In this document: piece by piece, positions 1-5,476 of the stretch
Layout of the letters: each line of letters opens with the position of its first letter
How positions within the stretch are numbered: the stretch's first letter is position 1
Assembly (NCBI GenBank): GCA_002373375.1
Contig: DFLE01000059.1
Coordinates: forward strand, 1-9,129
Origin: Prevotellaceae bacterium UBA3627
GTDB lineage: Bacteria > Bacteroidota > Bacteroidia > Bacteroidales > Bacteroidaceae
DNA: 9,129 nucleotides
Direction of reading: 5' to 3'
Notes under the pieces: generated by a model
Databases searched by the model: none
Told to the model about the DNA's origin: nothing
Seen by the model: the letters and a program-made list of their open reading frames with translations, nothing else
Program-made: the position numbers and the translations under genes

Positions 1-104
1 TTGCGTGAGTTCCACCATTCCTTGCCATCGGCATCAACCTCTCTCAACTGTTCGAAAGGAGATTGGAGTTCGGGGATGTTGTTTGTATCTTGTATATTAC
101 TCAT
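1..104 (-). CDS. DinD-like DNA-damage-inducible protein, N-terminal part only
   Basis: This partial gene starts at the ATG on the minus strand (bases 104-102) and leaves the window after 34 full codons. The visible residues include SPFEQLREVDADGKEWWNSR, which is the opening pattern of DinD and related BRO/antirepressor-like proteins (SPFE, then DG.E.W.. with the ARKLL..LGY segment normally following). DinD is an SOS-induced protein in E. coli that inhibits RecA activity; whether this homologue does so is unknown. The start overlaps the end of the upstream winged-helix fragment by 8 bases (ATGAGTAA), typical of translationally coupled genes in one transcript. The start was chosen because it sits in this overlap and places the conserved SPFE block near residue 15. 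Only the N-terminus is seen, so a different protein sharing this domain is possible. Confidence 0.62.
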   Translation of the reverse strand, partial: MSNIQDTNNIPELQSPFEQLREVDADGKEWWNSR

Positions 105-267
105 TTTTGTCTATATTACTTTCTTGTTGAATAGAATCTTCAACAAATTCCCAATAGCCATTTCTTTTACCATTCACTCTACGTAGAATGTTCTTCTCTT
201 GCAATGCTATGGTAATTGTTTTGACGGTTCGCTCTGACTTCCCAATTTCAGCAGCAATCTCTCTATT
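97..267 (-). pseudogene. Winged-helix domain remnant (C-terminus of a lost protein)
   Basis: The frame ending at the TAA at 99-97 encodes a recognisable helix-turn-helix/winged-helix segment: NREIAAEIGKSERTVK, then a second helix ending ILRRVNGKRNGYWEFVE. This is the kind of C-terminal wHTH found at the end of AlbA-type ATP-binding or other regulatory proteins in Bacteroidales. No credible start or N-terminal domain exists: upstream of about 267 the frame only shadows the Nudix gene, and its longest extension begins with a GTG at 324 inside Nudix coding sequence. It therefore looks like the 3' stump of a gene whose 5' part was deleted. The alternative is that a short wHTH peptide of up to 75 residues is still made from the GTG. 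It overlaps the next gene's ATG by 8 bases, so the original gene was probably coupled to the DinD-like gene. Confidence 0.55.
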
Positions 268-635
268 ACCTCCACATCTGCTGGTAGCCATTTCACGCTT
301 GTCAGTTCCTCCTTTCCGAGCCACTTGGCTGCCTCATGCTCATTCAGGTGAAGCGACTCCGTCATAAATGAGCACTTATAGCAGTGCATCACCAGATGAA
401 ACTTCGGGTAGTCATACTCCACCGTACAAAGGAACTCATCCACGCTGATATCCGTTGACAGTTCTTCACGTATCTCCCTTTCCAGGGCCTCCTCCGGTGT
501 CTCTCCCGGTTCCATCTTTCCTCCAGGAAACTCCCACCAGTCCTTCCACTCGCCGTATCCCCGTTGGGTGGCGAAAATCTTATCATCTTTGCGGATAACC
601 GCTGCTACTACTTCGATTGTCTTATGTCCTTCCAT
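207..635 (-). CDS. MutT-like Nudix hydrolase ((deoxy)nucleoside triphosphate pyrophosphohydrolase)
   Basis: A 142-residue Nudix protein. Counted from the ATG at 635, the Nudix box runs from G39 through E45, R53-E54 and E57-E58 (pattern GX5EX7REUXEE), with S in place of the usual final G. The WWEFPGGK segment before it and HEAAKWLGKEEL...WLPAD near the end match the 8-oxo-dGTP/CTP pyrophosphohydrolase group, which hydrolyses damaged or non-canonical nucleoside triphosphates to monophosphates. Substrate is inferred from family only. A TTG at 644 would overlap the helicase stop, but the ATG at 635 puts the KTIEVVAAVI strand near the N-terminus as usual, and lies 5 bases after the helicase stop (643-641). 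The last 15 or so residues (after VIERL) have no Nudix character: they are an out-of-frame reading of winged-helix sequence, so the natural C-terminus appears replaced. Confidence 0.85.
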   Translation of the reverse strand: MEGHKTIEVVAAVIRKDDKIFATQRGYGEWKDWWEFPGGKMEPGETPEEALEREIREELSTDISVDEFLCTVEYDYPKFHLVMHCYKCSFMTESLHLNEHEAAKWLGKEELTSVKWLPADVEVIERLLLKLGSQSEPSKQLP

Positions 636-640
636 ATCTA

Positions 641-3600
641 TCAACCAATTGCTTTATACTGACTTGCAAAGGCATATGTCGCTTCAGACATAGGAGTATT
701 AAGATGCCATACTATCTGCATAGGCATAGAGCCTTCCATACTCTTCATTGTCACTTGACCAAGGTATGTAAATCCCATTCTACAGCCATAATCGGGATGT
801 TCGACTTGCTGACGGACAAATAACAACATGTTGTTTTCTCCTTTACGATATGCTTCTGCTTCGCGGCTACCCTCTCGAACACGATTCTGCGTTTCCCAAT
901 GGAAGAATTCTCGATTTTGTGCAAAATCTTTGTAAGCTGTCGTTGAACCTTCCTCTCGTTTCTTGATGATATCAACATACATAGCTTCAAGTTTTATCGG
1001 TTTCAATCGTTCTACTCCCTCGCGTGAAGGCGATTTTCTTTCAAGTGTTGAAAGCCCTAATGCAGCTTGTATCTGCGCTTTTGTATAAATACCATGCAAA
1101 CGTAAAGGATTCCAATCGTTATAAATTGAATTGTCTTCTTTTTCTGGTGCAGAACATCTGTCACGTAGAAATCCTATAACCTCTTTTATCTCTTGTACGA
1201 ACAATTTGTCATTAGATAAGTCATGAAACATTTCTGCAATACTTGCATAACCACCCGCAGTATCAAACAGATCATAATAAAACATTATAGCATAACGTCT
1301 TTCCATCTCGGTAAAGTTCTCCGTAGAACACTCAAAGCCACTTTCGGCAAACTGCAACAACTGCGTAAAATAAGAATACGAATCCGTTGCAAGCCATTTT
1401 TTAGTCACAGCAAACTTGATGAGTGCTGCATGGGGAGACACATTCTTTCGCACACCAGCTAACTGGCACATTCCCCCCCAAGTCAACGAACCATAAATTT
1501 TGTGGAAAGGTATATGACTATATGCAAGGAATCCACTCAAAGAGAACGTTTCTTTGTTAGCCTCATAGTATGCAGCAATTTCCTTGATAATGCGATTCTT
1601 GTTCAAACTACGGAGATAGCCTTCGATATTGGCAATAATCTCCTCCTTCGCTTTCTCCTCAAGGATAATCTTGCAGCCAAACGGAGCATTTTGGAATCCT
1701 TCTTTTATCTCGGTTAGAATAGAACGCGAATGACGTCCAATAAGCGATTCAAAGCGTTCTTTGTAACTGAACTCTGCTCGAGAATGACCTACAAAGTCAA
1801 GGACTGTTAGGTGGTCTTTATCTTTATGCAGACGGAGTCCGCGTCCAAACTGTTGTAAAAACACAGTAGCACTCTCTGTTGGTCGCAAAAAGAGAACAGT
1901 ATCTATTTCCGGAATATCCACACCTTCGTTAAAAAGGTCAACAACAAATAAATAGTTGATGGCACCTGTTTGTAACTGACGCTTCACAAAACGACGGTGA
2001 TGGTCATTATCATCACTTGTCAACACAGCAGTTTTCAAACCAGCAAGTGTAAACTTTGCATTCATAAATTTGGCATGTTCTTTATCTACACAGAAACAAA
2101 GGGCGCGTACCTTATGCAGACGACTATTGCCAATGTATTCTTGCATCTTCTTCAATATGAGCCCCGTGCGGAAATCATTCTGGGTATAGATGTGCGATAA
2201 TTCTGCTACATCATATCCATGTCCACTCCATTTCACCTCTGACAAATCAACATTGTCAGGAATGCCATAATAATGGAAAGGTGCGAGCAACCCCGCATTC
2301 AAGGCAGCAGGAAGACGAATTTCTGCCGAAATGTGGCCATCAAAGAATACCGTAATATCTTCTTGCTCGTTGGTACGTTCTGGCGTTGCCGTAAGGCCTA
2401 GCAGAATCTGTGGCTTGAAGCATGTCATCAGTTTAACGTAGGTCGGGGCAACTATATGATGAACTTCGTCCACTACCATGTAATCGTAATAATCCTCCGT
2501 CAGTTGAAGACTATCTATACGATTGCGCAACGTGTCCTTACTCGCGAACACATGTTGATAACTGGTCGGCTCATTATTACCGTCCCATACGCTACCAAAG
2601 TTAGGGTCGTCTAGTACGATGCGGAATGTACGCATCGCTTGCGTCAATATCTCCTGTCGATGGGCAATAAAGAGGAAATGACTATCGGGATGTGCCTCAC
2701 GATAGCGTTTGAAGTCAAATGCAGCTATGACTGTTTTACCCGTACCTGTTGCTGCAACTACAAGATTACGATAATGACCATGTACGCTACGTTCTACATC
2801 AAGTTTCTCCAGAATCTCTTGTTGATAATCTTTCGCACGCATCAGGTCGAGTGCTGAGAAATCAAGCAAAGGTGTTTCCCAATCGGCCCCCAGAGCTTTC
2901 TTTAGTCGTTCATCGCTCACGCCAGGAATGAAGGCTTCAAACGTCTCGTCACGCCAATAGGTTTCAAACGAATCGCGCACTTCTTCAATAACCTGTGGCA
3001 GTTCAAATTGTGTAGCCTTGAAGTTCCATTCTTTACCATCTTTCAATGCATAGCGAGACAGGTTGCTCGAGCCAATGTAAGCGGTATGAAACCCCGAGTT
3101 ACGTAAAAAGATGTAAGATTTGGCGTGCAGACGATCCTGCGTCCCATCATACGAAATCTTTATTTCTGTATTGGGCAATGTAGCCAACCTTGCGATTGCA
3201 TCATAATCCGTAGCACCGGTATAGGTCGTTGTGATAATGCGTAAATGCTTGCCAGACTGTGTAAACTTCTTCAAGCTATTCCACAATAGGTTCAATCCGC
3301 TCGTTTTGATGAACGAAACAACCCAGCATATTTCATCCGCACAAAGTATCTCCCTATTCAACTCGCTCTCCATATCGACGGGGCTCTGACCGCCAAAGAA
3401 CAAGGCGCTTCTACTCAAGGTGGTAACTGGCGTAATAGATCTAAGATGTTCTTCTATATCAGGATATTCACAATTCGTACGGTCAACAACAGCTGTAAGA
3501 ATGCTCTTTTGTGCATCAATCAAATCCAGTTCCGTATCTTCCACATTGAACTTACTGCCCAACATCTTGATAACACAGTTCACGAACTCTGTATATTTTT

Positions 3601-3814
3601 CAGATTCCTGTTCCTCCGGCATTCCGACAAAGGCAACCTCTATCAAATGCTGAAGATACTTGCTTAGTATGTGCACTGCATCGTCTTTGGTTATTTGCTT
3701 TTTGCCTATATAGAAACGATTAGCATCCACATTCTTCAATTTCAAATGAAAGAGTCGGTTGATAATCTGCTCGTATATCCCAGTGTGAATAATGCAGTCT
3801 TTCATAGGTGTCAT
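641..3814 (-). CDS. PLD-nuclease/SF2 helicase protein of the DUF3427 type
   Basis: A 1057-residue, three-part protein. Residues 1-140 are an unassigned N-terminal region. Residues about 150-270 are a phospholipase-D-like nuclease domain with H230-A-K232 and G248-S-S-N251. Residues about 325-690 form a superfamily 2 helicase core: Walker A ATGTGKT with K360, DEVH box D449-E450-V451-H452, TAT at 475-477, and motif VI Q654-x-x-G657-R658-x-x-R661. The rest (about 690-1055) matches the DUF3427 C-terminal region in position and style. Such proteins resemble type III restriction helicases and are thought to translocate on or remodel nucleic acid while the PLD domain cleaves it; this is inferred from domains. 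Only one HxK motif is visible, so PLD activity would need dimerisation. The start ATG at 3814 is nine bases upstream of a second ATG (3805). The Nudix gene follows after 5 bases; the Fic gene precedes by 96 bases. No TAnnTTTG element was found in that gap, so it may be transcribed from the Fic promoter. Confidence 0.88.
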   Translation of the reverse strand: MTPMKDCIIHTGIYEQIINRLFHLKLKNVDANRFYIGKKQITKDDAVHILSKYLQHLIEVAFVGMPEEQESEKYTEFVNCVIKMLGSKFNVEDTELDLIDAQKSILTAVVDRTNCEYPDIEEHLRSITPVTTLSRSALFFGGQSPVDMESELNREILCADEICWVVSFIKTSGLNLLWNSLKKFTQSGKHLRIITTTYTGATDYDAIARLATLPNTEIKISYDGTQDRLHAKSYIFLRNSGFHTAYIGSSNLSRYALKDGKEWNFKATQFELPQVIEEVRDSFETYWRDETFEAFIPGVSDERLKKALGADWETPLLDFSALDLMRAKDYQQEILEKLDVERSVHGHYRNLVVAATGTGKTVIAAFDFKRYREAHPDSHFLFIAHRQEILTQAMRTFRIVLDDPNFGSVWDGNNEPTSYQHVFASKDTLRNRIDSLQLTEDYYDYMVVDEVHHIVAPTYVKLMTCFKPQILLGLTATPERTNEQEDITVFFDGHISAEIRLPAALNAGLLAPFHYYGIPDNVDLSEVKWSGHGYDVAELSHIYTQNDFRTGLILKKMQEYIGNSRLHKVRALCFCVDKEHAKFMNAKFTLAGLKTAVLTSDDNDHHRRFVKRQLQTGAINYLFVVDLFNEGVDIPEIDTVLFLRPTESATVFLQQFGRGLRLHKDKDHLTVLDFVGHSRAEFSYKERFESLIGRHSRSILTEIKEGFQNAPFGCKIILEEKAKEEIIANIEGYLRSLNKNRIIKEIAAYYEANKETFSLSGFLAYSHIPFHKIYGSLTWGGMCQLAGVRKNVSPHAALIKFAVTKKWLATDSYSYFTQLLQFAESGFECSTENFTEMERRYAIMFYYDLFDTAGGYASIAEMFHDLSNDKLFVQEIKEVIGFLRDRCSAPEKEDNSIYNDWNPLRLHGIYTKAQIQAALGLSTLERKSPSREGVERLKPIKLEAMYVDIIKKREEGSTTAYKDFAQNREFFHWETQNRVREGSREAEAYRKGENNMLLFVRQQVEHPDYGCRMGFTYLGQVTMKSMEGSMPMQIVWHLNTPMSEATYAFASQYKAIG

Positions 3815-3910
3815 CTATTCTTTATACATTATTTGTTCAACTTTATTTCCTATAGCAGGAACTATTCTCCCCACTTTCTTTGTTTATTGTTTTAGATTCT
3901 GGAAACTCTC

Positions 3911-4705
3911 TTATGATATGGATTTCTCGAACTGTTGTATTTCGCTTTGGAGATGGGAGATGTGAAGACGAGCCATGCAATCAAGGAAGATATTGACGTC
4001 TTCTTCCTCTCGTGTGTCAATGAGGGCTTGGATGTATTCTGCCTTGTCCTGCTTCAATACTTTTGTAGGTAACACGTCATGCTCCATTTGCAAGAGATTC
4101 ATAAGCAGTCTGCAGGTGCGTCCGTTGCCATCAGCCCAGGGATGTATCGTAACAAGTTCGAAGTGAGCCCAGAAGCTGAGGTCGTATATGGCACATATAT
4201 CGGAGGTATCAAGAGCCTTGCGACGTGCATTCAGTTCTCTGCAGAAGGTTTCAAGCCGTTGTGGCACTTTCAGATAGCTCATATATGAACGTCCACCAGC
4301 CCCGGCTGTTACATTAAGTTTGCGAAGCTCTCCCCTTGAAGCATCAAAATGGCCTCCGAGAGAATTGTATTCCGACCCCGTACGAGCCATTACTTTAGAG
4401 GCCAGACGGATAAGAGATTCTACGGTAATGTCTTCATGGCGTTTTATCCAGACGCTCCCATATTCGTATGCTGTCTTCAGGTCAAGATTCATGTTCTGTT
4501 CTACTATACTACGCTTTCCTGAAGTTATACCCTCGTCAAACAACAGCTGGGCCTCCACCTCTGTCACGGTGCTTCCCTCAATGGCTGTGGAATGGGTGAT
4601 AATAGAGTACAGGTAGAATTTCTCGTAGTCTATCTGTTCAGACAAGCCCAGTTCTTGATGCTTGCTGAGTAATTTTAGCAATATGTCCTTATTTTCTTGC
4701 GTCAT
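3911..4705 (-). CDS. Fic-domain protein (probable AMP-transferase) with N-terminal inhibitory helix
   Basis: A 264-residue Fic protein. The catalytic motif is H188-PWADGNGRTCR (HxxxDGNGRxxR, H188, D192, N194, R196, R199), intact for transfer of AMP or another nucleotide group to a target hydroxyl. The sequence STAIEG (S39 to G44) fits the (S/T)xxxE(G/N) inhibitory motif, so this is a Fic of the class whose own N-terminal helix blocks ATP with E43. The W at 190 in place of F is a common variant. Fic proteins act in the cytoplasm on varied partners and the target here cannot be named. A TAnnTTTG promoter element (4753-4746) lies about 40 bases upstream of the ATG. The gene runs in the same direction as the helicase, 96 bases away. 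No antitoxin-like small ORF sits beside it, consistent with self-inhibition. Confidence 0.88.
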   Translation of the reverse strand: MTQENKDILLKLLSKHQELGLSEQIDYEKFYLYSIITHSTAIEGSTVTEVEAQLLFDEGITSGKRSIVEQNMNLDLKTAYEYGSVWIKRHEDITVESLIRLASKVMARTGSEYNSLGGHFDASRGELRKLNVTAGAGGRSYMSYLKVPQRLETFCRELNARRKALDTSDICAIYDLSFWAHFELVTIHPWADGNGRTCRLLMNLLQMEHDVLPTKVLKQDKAEYIQALIDTREEEDVNIFLDCMARLHISHLQSEIQQFEKSIS

Positions 4706-4745
4706 CTTTTAGACATTGTCAGGATGGAAGTATATAGTTCTACGG

Positions 4746-4753
4746 CAAATTTA
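4746..4753 (-). promoter_or_regulatory. Promoter -7 element for the Fic gene
   Basis: On the minus strand this reads TAAATTTG, an exact match to the Bacteroidota -7 consensus TAnnTTTG. It predicts a transcript starting near 4740 with a leader of about 35 nt before the Fic ATG. No clear TTTG -33 element lies at the expected spacing upstream; the region is T-rich. Confidence 0.55.
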
Positions 4754-4850
4754 CAAAAAATAATTGAAAATGATGCAGACTGAGAAAATATTCTGTCATT
4801 AATGAGAAAGAATTGCATGAAAATATACCTCAAAAATGCATCAAAAACCA

Positions 4851-4960
4851 AAAGCTATGAAATGACAAAATGAAAGCTATCACTTTACGATGTAAAGTGA
4901 TAGCTTTTACAGTGTAATATGATAGCTTTCACGCCCTGAAAGCATAGCTTTTACGATGTC
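4851..4960. repeat. Five-unit array of 22-base-period repeats
   Basis: Units start at 4851, 4873, 4895, 4917 and 4939, each exactly 22 bases. The last four share a core GCTTTTAC-like block at unit positions 9-16 (ACTTTAC, GCTTTTAC, GCTTTCAC, GCTTTTAC), while the first two share AAAGCTAT at positions 1-8. Units 2 and 5 share TTTACGATGT. Because AAAGCTAT and ATAGCTTT are reverse complements, the units are partly palindromic. The array lies in the divergent Fic/AAA intergenic region, about 100 bases from the Fic promoter. Its role is unknown: a protein-binding array, a REP-like element or a hairpin-forming spacer are all possible. Confidence 0.75.
4873..4907. repeat. Perfect 16-bp inverted repeat with 3-base loop
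   Basis: The arm AAAGCTATCACTTTAC (4873-4888) is followed by GAT and its exact reverse complement (4892-4907). It sits inside the 22-base repeat array and could form a cruciform, an RNA hairpin in either direction, or a dimeric-protein operator. No T-run follows closely enough to call it a classic terminator: only four T at 4905-4908 on the plus strand. Confidence 0.8.
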
Positions 4961-5109
4961 ATGGAGTATTTAACAGTTGTTAGTAATTCGCGTTATAATT
5001 TTAATATAAAAGTTTACATATTGTTAGAATTTTAATAATTATGCTTACACTTTGATTTTTCAATCCAAGCGAACCTGTCTCACTTGCGAAAAAATATTTT
5101 CATTTTTTC
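4961..5109. other. AT-rich intergenic DNA without recognised gene
   Basis: Between the repeat array and the AAA-gene promoter the DNA is strongly AT-rich, with loosely repeated blocks such as GTTAGAATTTTAATAATTA. No ORF with family resemblance, tRNA or clear palindrome was seen. It may be curved upstream promoter DNA or an integration boundary, but nothing specific supports either. Confidence 0.4.
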
Positions 5110-5140
5110 TTGGCGGAACAAATTATTCTTCTTACCTTTG
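5110..5140 (+). promoter_or_regulatory. Near-canonical Bacteroidota promoter upstream of the AAA gene
   Basis: TTGG (5110-5113) is separated by 19 bases from TACCTTTG (5133-5140), close to the TTTG / TAnnTTTG arrangement of the Bacteroidota primary sigma factor; the -33 box differs from TTTG at one position. Transcription would start near 5147, about 330 bases before the AAA-ATPase ATG, giving an unusually long leader. Confidence 0.72.
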
Positions 5141-5196
5141 CCGCGGAAACAAAATTCTATCACATAAAAATTGTAGTAATATTAAAAGAAAAGACC

Positions 5197-5229
5197 ATGA
5201 AAGCGACCAGACGACAAAATGATTCCTGA
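5197..5229 (+). CDS. Possible 10-residue leader peptide
   Basis: ATG at 5197 opens MKATRRQNDS, closed by TGA at 5227-5229. The same frame continues open for 27 codons after the TGA (QGVTPQFGLSGEDYTPS... to the TGA at 5311-5313). The peptide is basic and lies about 50 nt from the predicted transcription start, where a leader peptide would be expected. No strong ribosome-binding site precedes it, though Bacteroidota often lack one. It could be a leader peptide, the start of a small gene broken by a stop, or chance. Confidence 0.3.
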   Translation: MKATRRQNDS

Positions 5230-5368
5230 CAGGGGGTGACACCTCAGTTTGGCTTATCAGGGGAGGATTATACCCCGTCGGTTGCAGTGTTCTTTGAAAT
5301 ATTGCTACAATGATTGTTTTGTGTGATAGAGCATCTCCCACAAACGAGCTACTCTATCAAGATGCCAC

Positions 5369-5396
5369 GGGCTGACGCGTACACACGCACCAGCCC
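5369..5396 (+). other. Stable two-part hairpin in the AAA leader
   Basis: GGGCTG (5369-5374) pairs with CAGCCC (5391-5396). Inside, after a symmetric AC/AC internal loop, GCGT (5377-5380) pairs with ACGC (5385-5388) around an ACAC tetraloop. No T-run follows it directly, so it is more likely a structured RNA element than a simple terminator. Confidence 0.6.
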
Positions 5397-5408
5397 TGTA
5401 CTCTTGCG

Positions 5409-5450
5409 CCCTATACATTATATATAGGGTATATGTATGTTTTTTGTTTT
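5409..5450 (+). terminator. Possible attenuator-like hairpin and T-tract
   Basis: CCCTATA and TATAGGG form a 7-bp stem (5409-5429) with a 7-base loop. A T-rich tract (six T, G, four T) begins 11 bases after the stem, a larger gap than in a standard intrinsic terminator, so activity is uncertain. It lies 27 bases before the AAA start codon. Confidence 0.3.
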
Positions 5451-5476
5451 GCATGACTATTATTTATGTGTAACTT

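Larger units (their letters stand above)
5147..5476 (+). promoter_or_regulatory. Structured leader of the AAA-ATPase transcript
   Basis: This untranslated stretch contains a mini-ORF at 5197-5229 and several complementary segments: GGGG/CCCC (5260-5263 with 5273-5276), an 8-bp stem TGATAGAG/CTCTATCA (5324-5331 with 5352-5359), a two-part hairpin at 5369-5396, and CCCTATA/TATAGGG (5409-5415 with 5423-5429) followed at 5440-5450 by a T-rich tract. This arrangement resembles a regulatory leader (attenuator or cis-RNA), but it matches no riboswitch I can name. It could also be the remains of a degraded gene. Confidence 0.45.

Noticed and set aside
1..186. Plus-strand 61-residue ORF with a hydrophobic stretch
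   Set aside because: It runs opposite the DinD-like start and winged-helix remnant, which both show clear protein-family patterns on the minus strand.
4851..4960. CRISPR-like array
   Set aside because: Period is 22 bases with divergent units and no unique spacers of similar length, and no cas genes are present.
5227..5229. Selenocysteine codon in the mini-ORF
   Set aside because: No SECIS-like hairpin was identified with confidence and no selenoprotein family is recognised; an ordinary stop is simpler.
5132..5341. Minus-strand 69-residue ORF over the AAA leader
   Set aside because: It covers a canonical plus-strand promoter and has no recognisable domain; the hydrophobic stretch arises from the A-rich leader.
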